Part shown: positions 6,662 through 11,253 of the stretch, one piece after another
How the letters are laid out: each line of letters starts with the position of its first letter
Position numbering within the stretch: position 1 is the stretch's first letter
Source of the DNA: a virus
IMG/VR virus record: IMGVR_UViG_3300042540_000673
Location: 1 to 20,225 of that record
Strand: one strand, 5' to 3'
DNA length: 20,225 bases
The notes under the pieces: generated by a model
What the model saw: the letters and a program-made list of their open reading frames with translations, nothing else
Databases searched by the model: none
What the model was told of the DNA's origin: nothing
Translations under genes and position numbers: made by a program

Positions 6662-6706
6662 GAACCAACGGCTTTCCCGAGCGGAAAAGACGCAGAACGC
6701 GTGGTT

Positions 6707-6937
6707 ATGCGTGAACGACATTTGATGGAGCGACGGCGGCAAGTGACGCGACTAAGGAAATCGGAAAGCGCGCCGAGAGTACGAGGCCGGGATGATCTCC
6801 CGGTGACGCCACTCCTTGCCTCTTGTCGGTGGGTGATGCGACGTATGGCCGAGCCTCCGAGCCGGGCGGGCAAGGCGAACCGGCGGGGCTCAACACCGTC
6901 GCCGCAATCTGGTAAGCGGCATTTTTCATTCGCATAA
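6707..6937 (+). CDS. Doubtful ORF of the first cassette
   Basis: ATG 6707 lies inside the cassette boundary GTTATGC, and the TAA stop lies inside the R'' box GCATAAC, the same stop-in-R'' arrangement seen in later cassettes. The encoded 76 residues are extremely Arg-rich (RERHLMERRRQVTRLRKSE at the start) with no recognisable domain, and no good ribosome-binding site is visible. Other frames and the minus strand are also partly open, so the protein may be spurious and this cassette may be non-coding. An array of this kind can hold cassettes without genes. The boundary evidence supports the cassette, not the protein. Confidence 0.3.
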   Translation: MRERHLMERRRQVTRLRKSESAPRVRGRDDLPVTPLLASCRWVMRRMAEPPSRAGKANRRGSTPSPQSGKRHFSFA

Positions 6938-7020
6938 CGCTTGCGATCAGCGGCATCGAACACAGGAGATTGACACATGAGCGACGGTGATGAGATGTCC
7001 GCTGCATCGCGTGGTTCTAC
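6932..7020 (+). repeat. attC-like site 0, contains start of next gene
   Basis: R'' is GCATAAC (6932-6938) and L'' is CGATCAGCGG; on the right, CCGCTGCATCG is complementary to it with one extra base, then R' GTTCTAC (7014-7020). The stem continues as CATC/GATG, with an extrahelical T before CCGCTG. AGGAG (6964-6968) and ATG 6977 lie within the site, so the next gene's first codons are attC-encoded. The 19 bases from 6936 (AACGCTTGCGATCAGCGGC) recur exactly at 7271 and 7639. Confidence 0.8.
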
Positions 7021-7270
7021 GGACTGGATTGACGCGCAAGGATCAAAGGCCGAACGGCTGCATGATCTCGGAATGCTCGTCGGCTACATCTACTCGGCGG
7101 TAACAAACCTAGGGGACGCTATTTGCCTCGCCGAAGCGCTCCAACTTGTAGACGCGACAACGCTTGCAGCGATGAAGGCGGCCCTAGAAGCCCTGGACGC
7201 ACTGCCCTTGGGAGACTGCTCAAAGGCTCGCGTGGTAGAGGTTTTCAAGGAATGCGATGGGCGGCCGTAG
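6977..7270 (+). CDS. Cassette protein, 97 aa, hypothetical
   Basis: ATG 6977 is preceded by AGGAG at 6964-6968 and lies inside the attC-like site of the upstream cassette. The first residues, MSDGDEMSAASRG, are therefore supplied by attC, and the body (from STDWIDAQGSKAERL) by the cassette. The body is a helical, Leu/Ala-rich protein (LHDLGMLVGYIYSAVTNLGD, then LAAMKAALEALDAL) without signal peptide or known motif. The stop TAG falls within the R'' box GTAGAAC. I do not recognise the family. The leader pattern is shared with the genes at 8012, 8327 and 8691. Confidence 0.65.
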   Translation: MSDGDEMSAASRGSTDWIDAQGSKAERLHDLGMLVGYIYSAVTNLGDAICLAEALQLVDATTLAAMKAALEALDALPLGDCSKARVVEVFKECDGRP

Positions 7271-7357
7271 AACGCTTGCGATCAGCGGCCCGCGACCGCT
7301 GACGAAACTACAACCGGCAGACGGCATCGCGGGTCCGCTGCATCGTCTTGGTTAGGC
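7267..7357 (+). repeat. attC-like site 1 (classical, non-coding)
   Basis: R'' is GTAGAAC (7267-7273). L'' plus stem is CGATCAGCGGCCCGCGA, and the complementary right side is TCGCGGGTCCGCTGCATCG, with two unpaired bases (T after GGG, and C within GCATC). R' is GTTAGGC (7351-7357), which fits the GTTRRRY consensus. The stem has about 17 pairs. The apical loop holds CGCTGACGAAACTACAACCG and beyond. No start codon is read into the next cassette, because TTAGGC puts a TAG stop in the leader phase. Confidence 0.85.
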
Positions 7358-7364
7358 GACATTC

Positions 7365-7640
7365 ATGGGATGGTCCATCGACATTGAATCGGACCGCGAG
7401 ATTTCGGAACCCGAGATTGATGCCATTGTTCGGGAACTGCCGCAGCCGGTGCTTGGTGTGTTTCCAAGCAGGCAGGCGTGGGGTTGGTCGCTTGGCGTTG
7501 ACGCGAGATTATCGGGAAATACGCTTTCGTTGAGCGGGAGTTACTCAATGAGCGGGCGAATCGCGGAACTTGCGGCCGAGGCATTTGCAAGACGGCTTGA
7601 GAAACTCGGGCATACGGTGACGGTCGGGACGTTCGCCTAA
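7365..7640 (+). CDS. Cassette protein, 91 aa, hypothetical
   Basis: ATG 7365 lies 14 bases inside the cassette, so this gene is fully cassette-encoded, unlike its neighbours. No clear Shine-Dalgarno precedes it. The protein begins MGWSIDIESDREISEPEIDA and continues with alternating beta-like segments (WGWSLGVDARLSGNTLSLSG), then a helix (IAELAAEAFARRLEKLGH) and a final strand (TVTVGTFA). This is a plausible small alpha/beta domain of about 90 residues. I recall similar short proteins from environmental integron cassettes, but no function is known to me. The TAA stop lies in the R'' box GCCTAAC. Confidence 0.65.
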   Translation: MGWSIDIESDREISEPEIDAIVRELPQPVLGVFPSRQAWGWSLGVDARLSGNTLSLSGSYSMSGRIAELAAEAFARRLEKLGHTVTVGTFA

Positions 7641-7685
7641 CGCTTGCGATCAGCGGCGCAGTCCGCTGCATCGTCTTGGTTATGT
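7635..7685 (+). repeat. attC-like site 2 (compact, 51 bases)
   Basis: R'' is GCCTAAC (7635-7641), L'' CGATCAGCGG, a very short loop (CGCAG plus T), L' CCGCTGCATCG with one extra C, and R' GTTATGT (7679-7685). Its right half, CCGCTGCATCGTCTTGGTTA, is identical to that of site 1. It is the shortest and cleanest site, close in size to minimal integron attC sites. Confidence 0.87.
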
Positions 7686-7710
7686 GAGCGTATGGAGACG
7701 GAAGAGCAAG

Positions 7711-7962
7711 ATGGCATACGAGACGGTTTCGCTTCAACAAATTCTGCGAGAGATCGCGAGCCGCACCGCCAGCGAGCAGGACGCCGACGCGATCCGGCTG
7801 GCGGCCGACACACTGGATACGATTACGTCTCGCCGCACGCTCACCGCAGCGGAGCGCGAGGCGATCTACAGGGCATCGCGGTACATCTCGCAGAACGATG
7901 CGTTTGAAGGGATGGCAGAGGACGCTGACACGCTAGACGCCCTGCTTGAGCGGACGAAGTAG
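7711..7962 (+). CDS. Cassette protein, 83 aa, '(T)LTxxEREA' helical type
   Basis: I chose ATG 7711 (MAYETVSLQQILREIASRTA) because a GGAAGAG-type sequence lies just upstream; GTG 7684 is an alternative in the same frame, only a few bases after the crossover. The protein is helical: SEQDADAIRLAADTLDTI, then RTLTAAEREAIYRASRYIS, ending TLDALLERTK. The ending and the LTAAEREAI segment resemble the protein at 8327-8665 (LTDKEREAL, GLLERTK), and their last 21 coding bases are nearly identical. The frame is open back through the crossover in the leader phase, so it could also be expressed as a leader fusion in another array position. The function is unknown. Confidence 0.6.
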   Translation: MAYETVSLQQILREIASRTASEQDADAIRLAADTLDTITSRRTLTAAEREAIYRASRYISQNDAFEGMAEDADTLDALLERTK

Positions 7963-7965
7963 ACC

Positions 7966-8055
7966 ACATAACACGGAAGATCAACAGCCGCGAACAAAGG
8001 AGGCGGCGACTATGAGCGACGAAAATGAGCGGTCTGTTGCATCGGCTGGTTCTGT
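7966..8055 (+). repeat. attC-like site 3, contains start of next gene
   Basis: R'' is ACATAAC (7966-7972). GATCAACAG pairs with CTGTTGCATC, again with one unpaired C. The stem continues CCGC/GCGG with an extrahelical T, and R' is GTTCTGT (8049-8055). The L boxes differ in sequence from sites 0-2 but keep complementarity, so pairing is conserved rather than sequence. GGAGG (7999-8003) and ATG 8012 lie in the loop. Confidence 0.78.
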
Positions 8056-8296
8056 GGGTGAAGTGCTGGCGAAAGGCATCGCGGACATCATTCGGATTGC
8101 AGCCGAGCCGGACTGGATTCCGGTGACGGAGCGGTGCCCGGCCAAGCACTTGATGGTGCTGGTGTGGAGCCAGAGCGACGGCCTACACCTCGCCCATTTG
8201 GACTTGTGGGGGCAATGGCGAGACGCGGACGAGAACTTCGGCAAGAAGATCACTCACTGGATGCCGCTTCCGGCACCGCCAACGGCTCGCAAGTAG
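8012..8296 (+). CDS. Cassette protein, DUF551-like, 94 aa
   Basis: GGAGG (7999-8003) precedes ATG 8012, both inside the upstream attC-like site. Residues 1-13 (MSDENERSVASAG) are attC-encoded; the remainder is cassette-encoded. The body has the DUF551 signature: DWIPVTERCPAKHLMVLVW in the middle and the C-terminal ITHWMPLPAPP. DUF551 proteins are small phage and prophage proteins of unknown function, usually read as 'WIPVxERLP...VLVW...THWMPLPxPP'. A close relative is encoded at 8691-8966, two cassettes later. The stop is followed directly by the R'' box ACAGAAC. Confidence 0.75.
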   Translation: MSDENERSVASAGSVGEVLAKGIADIIRIAAEPDWIPVTERCPAKHLMVLVWSQSDGLHLAHLDLWGQWRDADENFGKKITHWMPLPAPPTARK

Positions 8297-8298
8297 CC

Positions 8299-8388
8299 AC
8301 AGAACACGCAGGATCAGGAGCATCGCATGATTGACGAGACTACACCGCAGGACGGCAAGGCGATGTCTCTTGCATCCGCTGGTTCTCA
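8299..8388 (+). repeat. attC-like site 4, Shine-Dalgarno inside the stem
   Basis: R'' is ACAGAAC (8299-8305). The stem GGATCAGGAGCATCGC (8311-8326) pairs with GCGATGTCTCTTGCATCC (8361-8378), leaving one T and one C unpaired and one G-T pair. R' is GTTCTCA (8382-8388). AGGAG (8316-8320) is part of the stem, and ATG 8327 is the first triplet of the loop. A folded transcript would therefore hide the ribosome-binding site. Confidence 0.8.
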
Positions 8389-8665
8389 GCCGGAGGCGTG
8401 GGCCGTCGAGTGGAAGGGCGACACAAAGATTGACCGCAGTACGGTCTGCTACACCGAGGACGCTGCGAAGCGAAAGGCTGACGAGTGTCCGGGGTTGGAT
8501 GGCGTTGCCGTCCCGCTCTACCGCGCGCCCACGCTCACCGACAAGGAGCGGGAGGCGCTGAGGAAGGTGCTGCGGCGAGTGCGAGAAGACTACTTCGCGG
8601 GGCGTTTTGCCGACAGTGTGGAGGTCGCCGCCGTGATCGACGGCCTGCTTGAGCGGACGAAGTGA
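8327..8665 (+). CDS. Cassette protein, 112 aa, 'PLYRAPTLTDKEREAL' type
   Basis: ATG 8327 follows AGGAG at 8316-8320. The leader MIDETTPQDGKAMSLASAG is attC-encoded; the body from SQPEAWAVEWKGD is cassette-encoded. The body has two parts: an N-terminal region (AWAVEWKGDTKIDRSTVCYT, then AKRKADECPGLDGVAVPLYR) and a helical C-terminal region (PTLTDKEREALRKVLRRVRE to GLLERTK). The layout 'WAV... A...A... VVPLYR.P.LT..EREA' is one I associate with planctomycete small proteins, without certainty. The C-terminal region resembles the protein at 7711-7962. The stop TGA is the start of the R'' box TGAGAAC. The function is unknown. Confidence 0.7.
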   Translation: MIDETTPQDGKAMSLASAGSQPEAWAVEWKGDTKIDRSTVCYTEDAAKRKADECPGLDGVAVPLYRAPTLTDKEREALRKVLRRVREDYFAGRFADSVEVAAVIDGLLERTK

Positions 8666-8752
8666 GAACGTGAAGGATCAGGAGCATCGCATGAGTGATT
8701 CAACTACACCGCAGGACTCGGCAGCGATGCCTCCTGCATCCGCTGGTTCTGT
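8663..8752 (+). repeat. attC-like site 5, Shine-Dalgarno inside the stem
   Basis: R'' is TGAGAAC (8663-8669). The stem GGATCAGGAGCATCGC (8675-8690) is the same 16 bases as in site 4 and pairs fully with GCGATGCCTCCTGCATCC (8725-8742), leaving two unpaired C bases. R' is GTTCTGT (8746-8752). AGGAG (8680-8684) lies in the stem and ATG 8691 opens the loop. The loop shares ACTACACCGCAGGAC with site 4. Confidence 0.8.
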
Positions 8753-8966
8753 GGCGAACAGTCAAGCGACCCTTGACCGTTGGATTCCAGTGACGGAGCG
8801 ACTGCCTGATATTGGGCAGCACGTTGCGGCGCTGACAGCCGGCGGGCGACGGTTCGTCGGCTACACGGCCACGCTATACAGTCGCCATTGCTGGATTGAT
8901 CGCGGGAATGAAGTGGCAGTCACCCACTGGGTGCCGCTCCCAGCCCTGCCAACGGAAGACAAGTAG
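8691..8966 (+). CDS. Cassette protein, DUF551-like, 91 aa
   Basis: ATG 8691 follows AGGAG (8680-8684). The leader MSDSTTPQDSAAMPPASAG comes from the attC-like site, and the cassette body starts at SVANSQATLDRW. The DUF551 pattern is clear: RWIPVTERLPDIGQHVAAL, then a strand-rich middle (RRFVGYTATLYSRHCWIDRG) and VTHWVPLPALP. It is a paralogue of the product at 8012-8296, sharing WIPVTER and THWxPLPAxP but differing strongly in between. The stop TAG precedes R'' ACAGAAC (8969-8975), the last recognisable box of the array. The role of DUF551 is unknown. Confidence 0.75.
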   Translation: MSDSTTPQDSAAMPPASAGSVANSQATLDRWIPVTERLPDIGQHVAALTAGGRRFVGYTATLYSRHCWIDRGNEVAVTHWVPLPALPTEDK

Positions 8967-8981
8967 CCACAGAACCACATT

Positions 8982-9083
8982 TATACGGCCCCGTATAACG
9001 CACCCCCTGCCGTATAACGCGCCGCCGAATCGACGCCAGCCTGCGGCGTGACGGGGAAAGCCGGCGTTATGCGGGGCCGTATA
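8982..9083. repeat. Large inverted repeat closing the cassette array
   Basis: TATACGGCCCCGTATAACGC (8982-9001) pairs with GCGTTATGCGGGGCCGTATA (9064-9083), 20 positions with one G-T pair. A third related copy, GCCGTATAACGC, lies at 9009-9020, and inner GGCGT/ACGCC arms could form further stems. It starts seven bases after the last R'' box, where the L'' and L' boxes of a seventh attC would be expected but are absent. It may be a degenerate attC, an insertion that ended the array, or a bidirectional RNA hairpin. Confidence 0.7.
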
Positions 9084-9155
9084 AGACGGCTTTCTTGACG
9101 CGTCTGGCATTCTGCCAGTGACCCGGCGGACACCGGGCGCACCGCAGGACGTGCC
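9084..9155. other. Short non-coding stretch with two small hairpins
   Basis: CTGGCA-TTC-TGCCAG (9104-9118) and CCCGG-N6-CCGGG (9122-9137) are perfect small stems between the large inverted repeat and the next gene. TTGACG (9095-9100) resembles a -35 box, but no matching -10 box is seen at the right distance. No T-run suggests a terminator. Confidence 0.35.
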
Positions 9156-9305
9156 ATGTCGCCCTCGCTAATCATCCTCACGGGCGCCATCTACCTCGTG
9201 GTCGCTGCGGATCTGGCCTGGCATGGCAAGCCGGGGCTGGGCCTGGCGTACCTCGGGTATGCCTTCGCCAACGTCGGTCTGTATATCGCAGCGAGGGGCG
9301 AATGA
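9156..9305 (+). CDS. Small membrane protein with two hydrophobic segments, 49 aa
   Basis: The short frame starts at ATG 9156 and ends with TGA overlapping the RusA start by ATGA. It encodes MSPS followed by a hydrophobic helix (LIILTGAIYLVVAADLAW), a short polar turn (HGKPG) and a second hydrophobic helix (LGLAYLGYAFANVGLYIAA), ending RGE. The two-helix hairpin layout and the ATGA coupling make it a credible phage gene, even though it is very short. Similar tiny two-helix proteins precede RusA-like genes in other phages as far as I recall. A holin-like role is possible, but its place in the DNA-metabolism block argues against it. Confidence 0.65.
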   Translation: MSPSLIILTGAIYLVVAADLAWHGKPGLGLAYLGYAFANVGLYIAARGE

Positions 9306-9703
9306 ACCCGGTGTCGTTCGTGGTGCTAGGCGAGCCCGTCCCGCAGCCGAGGCCGAGAGTCTCGACTCGGGGCGGGTTCGCCCGCGCCTACGTGCCAGCG
9401 AAGCATCCGGTCCATGCCTACCGCCAGGCTGTCGCCGCAGCTGCTAGAGCGGCTGGCCTGCGAGCGGTGGACCATGCCGTGCAGGTTGAGATCATCGCCG
9501 AGTTCGCCCGGCCGCCGTCGCACATGAACAAGAAGGGCGTGAAGGCTACTGCCCCCAAGTGGCCGCGAGCCGACGCCGACAACATCGCCAAGTCCGCGCT
9601 TGACTCACTCGGTCCAATCATCGGAGACGACGCTCAGGTGTGCCGGCTCGTCGTCTCGAAGATGTACGGCACGACCAGCAGAACGGTGGTAACCATCACA
9701 TGA
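9302..9703 (+). CDS. rusA: RusA-family Holliday junction resolvase
   Basis: The 133-residue product matches RusA endodeoxyribonucleases in length and motifs. It begins with the family lead-in VSFVVLGEPVPQPRPRVSTRG and contains the catalytic acidic cluster PRADADNIAKSALDSLGPIIGDDAQV, which corresponds to 'KPDxDNxxKxxxDALxxxxxxDDxQV' with the metal-binding aspartates. RusA resolves four-way junctions made during phage recombination or late replication, and can trim DNA before packaging. It is coupled by ATGA at both ends, so it is translated with the membrane protein and the methyltransferase. The call is strong. Confidence 0.9.
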   Translation: MNPVSFVVLGEPVPQPRPRVSTRGGFARAYVPAKHPVHAYRQAVAAAARAAGLRAVDHAVQVEIIAEFARPPSHMNKKGVKATAPKWPRADADNIAKSALDSLGPIIGDDAQVCRLVVSKMYGTTSRTVVTIT

Positions 9704-10230
9704 TCAAGCCTGTGCATCGCAACATGTTCCCCTTGTACCTGCAGGCTCTCGGGTTCAACGGCACAGCCGTCGAAGTCGGCGTCGCCGAGGGGAACTACTC
9801 CAAGGTCTTTCTCGACCTGTGGCCGGGCAAGTACGTCATGGTGGACCGCTGGTGCCACATCGACGGCTACGACGACATCATGAACGGGTCAGACGACGAG
9901 CACGAACAGCGGCACCAGCAAGCCCTGCTAGTGGCCCTGAAGCATCGGGATCGGTGCTCGATCCTGCGAATGGACTCGGTCGCCGCCGCGAACACGTTCC
10001 CCGATCGGTCGCTCGACTTCGTGTACCTCGACGGCGACCACTCGCTTGCCGGATGCACGCGGGACATCGCCGCTTGGGCACCAAAAGTCAAGGTGGGCGG
10101 AATCCTCGCCGGCCACGACTACTACGACAAAGAGCCGTTCATGGTTCGCACGGCCGTCAACCAGTGCTGCAACGGTCCCTGTGGCGTCACGCACGAACCG
10201 TCCCCGTCATGGTGGGTACACGTCGGATGA
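9700..10230 (+). CDS. Class I SAM-dependent methyltransferase (Methyltransf_24-like)
   Basis: The 176-residue protein starts at ATG 9700, overlapping the RusA stop. The SAM-binding motif I is AVEVGVAEGNYSKVFLD (about residues 23-39), the post-I acidic residue is in YVMVDRW, and motif IV is LDFVYLDGDHSLAGCTRDIA. KVGGILAGHDYYD completes the Rossmann fold. This pattern belongs to Methyltransf_24-type enzymes, often found with glycosyltransferases and modifying sugars or small molecules. Two glycosyltransferase genes lie 0.3-1 kb downstream, so a role in decorating a glycan is a reasonable inference. The N-terminus before residue 20 is short and may lack a cap. The substrate is unknown. Confidence 0.8.
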   Translation: MIKPVHRNMFPLYLQALGFNGTAVEVGVAEGNYSKVFLDLWPGKYVMVDRWCHIDGYDDIMNGSDDEHEQRHQQALLVALKHRDRCSILRMDSVAAANTFPDRSLDFVYLDGDHSLAGCTRDIAAWAPKVKVGGILAGHDYYDKEPFMVRTAVNQCCNGPCGVTHEPSPSWWVHVG

Positions 10231-10517
10231 GCAGGCCGGTCGATCGGGCAGAGTTCTGCCGCATGTGGATGTCCAAGGTGCGATTGCGAGAGATCGCGGA
10301 TCACTTCGGCATCTCATGGCATGTCGCCGCGAAACTGAGGGCCACCTACGGACTGCCCCGCCGGGTTGTCGTGGAGGAACTGGACGACATCGGCCCCGAC
10401 GAGATCCGACTGCGAGCCATGGAGCAGCGAACGAACTGGACGCCGGTAGAGGCTATGCAGCGGTGGTGCGGGAAGCCGCACACGATCTACAGCGACGAGG
10501 TGCCGTATGGCGGGTGA
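10227..10517 (+). CDS. HTH DNA-binding protein, paralogue of the 6027 gene
   Basis: ATG 10227 overlaps the previous stop by ATGA; longer openings in this frame run through the methyltransferase gene and are not used. The 96-residue protein has FCRMWMSKVRLREIADHFGISWHVAAKLRATYGLPRR, the same 'xLWxxxLxxxEIAxxxGxSxxxVxxLxxxxGLPxR' layout as the HTH protein at 6027-6305. An acidic EELDDIGPDEI follows, matching EELEDEDGA there, and a further helical region continues the protein. It may be a regulator or a homeodomain-like terminase or transposase-type HTH. It overlaps the next gene by 11 bases. Confidence 0.65.
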   Translation: MSRPVDRAEFCRMWMSKVRLREIADHFGISWHVAAKLRATYGLPRRVVVEELDDIGPDEIRLRAMEQRTNWTPVEAMQRWCGKPHTIYSDEVPYGG

Positions 10518-11253
10518 CGTGTGCGTAGTGATGACGCTCTGCAGCCGGCCCGAGTACACGCGGACGGTGCTCGACGCACTGGCACGGTGCGAAGGCATCG
10601 CAGACGTGCCGGTGTACATGCTCTGCGAGCCGGTGTCCGACGAGGTCATCGAGGCGGCCACCCGCTTTCGTGGTCGTGGCGAAGTGTTGGTCGGCAGCGA
10701 AAGGGTCGGCTGCAACATCAACACTTACGCCGCACTGGCTCATGGATTTGACCGGCACACTCGGGTGATCGCCATGGAGGACGACACGGTGCCGGGGAAG
10801 GACTTCATCCGGTTTGCACGCTGGGGGCTCGAGGAGTACCAGCACGACGCCAGCGTGTTCTCCATCTGCGGCTACCAGAAGACGCCGGCCTCCGAGGCTG
10901 GCTACCGAAACGCCGTGTTCCGTGAGGCGTGGTTCACTCCCTGGGGCTGGGCGACGTGGCGTGACCGTTGGGAGACGGTGCGAGCGTCATGGCCACGCTA
11001 CGACCATCAAGTGTCTTGGGACACGGTGCTAGACAAGTTCTCTCGCAGGGGGCGGTACGAAATCCGACCGATGTTGGCTCGCATCCAGAACATTGGCGCG
11101 GAGGGTGGTGCTCACGTGCCCGGCGCGGCGTGGCACGCTGAGCACCACCTGAACCGCTGCTGGGTCGAGACGACGCCTGGCCCTCGGGTAGACGAGTGGT
11201 CTGAGGTGCCGGCCGAGTACACGACGGCCCTGCGGAGATCCGCACCATGCTGA
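10507..11253 (+). CDS. Family 2-like glycosyltransferase
   Basis: The 248-residue product has a GT-A fold layout. The N-terminal strand is DVCVVMTLCSRPEYTRTVLDAL, the middle is GCNINTYAALAHGF, and RVIAMEDDTVPGKDFIRF holds the acidic DxD-like nucleotide-sugar/metal site (EDD). FTPWGWATWRDRW is a motif I associate with sugar transferases that act on glycans. A final basic HHLNRCWVETTPGPRVDEWSEV region may bind the acceptor. Phage glycosyltransferases modify virion proteins, DNA bases or the host surface, and which applies cannot be told. It is coupled to a second glycosyltransferase by a seven-base overlap. Confidence 0.8.
   Translation: MAGDVCVVMTLCSRPEYTRTVLDALARCEGIADVPVYMLCEPVSDEVIEAATRFRGRGEVLVGSERVGCNINTYAALAHGFDRHTRVIAMEDDTVPGKDFIRFARWGLEEYQHDASVFSICGYQKTPASEAGYRNAVFREAWFTPWGWATWRDRWETVRASWPRYDHQVSWDTVLDKFSRRGRYEIRPMLARIQNIGAEGGAHVPGAAWHAEHHLNRCWVETTPGPRVDEWSEVPAEYTTALRRSAPC

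Larger units (their letters stand above)
6306..6703. other. Non-coding region upstream of the cassette array
   Basis: This stretch of about 400 bases has no convincing gene. The openings found on either strand have a composition unlike the neighbouring proteins and no ribosome-binding site. It is visibly lower in GC than the flanking genes. It contains a GC-rich hairpin (6313-6373), three near-palindromes of the CCCGAnCGGG kind, a long hairpin (6595-6661) and the first cassette-type boundary GTTATGC (6704-6710). A weak promoter-like pair, TGTTAC (6452-6457) and TAATGT (6474-6479) with 16-base spacing, could drive the array, but I would not rely on it. Confidence 0.6.
6704..8975 (+). mobile_element. 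Integron-type gene cassette array (seven cassettes, six attC-like sites)
   Basis: Seven consecutive units each contain one short + strand gene and end in an attC-like site. Cassette bodies run 6705-7014, 7015-7351, 7352-7679, 7680-8049, 8050-8382, 8383-8746 and 8747 onward. For each, the 5' boundary 7-mer and its own 3' R'' box are exact reverse complements: GTTATGC/GCATAAC, GTTCTAC/GTAGAAC, GTTAGGC/GCCTAAC, GTTATGT/ACATAAC, GTTCTGT/ACAGAAC, GTTCTCA/TGAGAAC and GTTCTGT/ACAGAAC. This is the relation expected for circular integron cassettes joined at G|TT. The L boxes pair with a single unpaired base, as in attC sites. No integron integrase is in the window, so this is a CALIN-type cluster or an array whose integrase lies elsewhere. 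It sits inside a phage early region in the same orientation as all phage genes. Confidence 0.85.

Noticed and set aside
6377-7007. Minus-strand openings across the non-coding region and first cassette (121, 130 and 100 aa)
   Set aside because: They run through hairpins and an attC-like site, have no ribosome-binding site, and their composition is Arg/Ser/Pro-rich as expected for shadows in GC-rich DNA. Real genes in the window are all on the + strand.
6932-8752. Reading the regular repeats as a CRISPR array
   Set aside because: The repeats are 300-370 bases apart with genes between them, are imperfect dyads with conserved pairing rather than identical short repeats, and the spacers are coding.
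9095-9118. TTGACG as a -35 box upstream of the small membrane protein
   Set aside because: No -10-like sequence occurs at 16-18 bases; the segment is taken up by a small hairpin instead.
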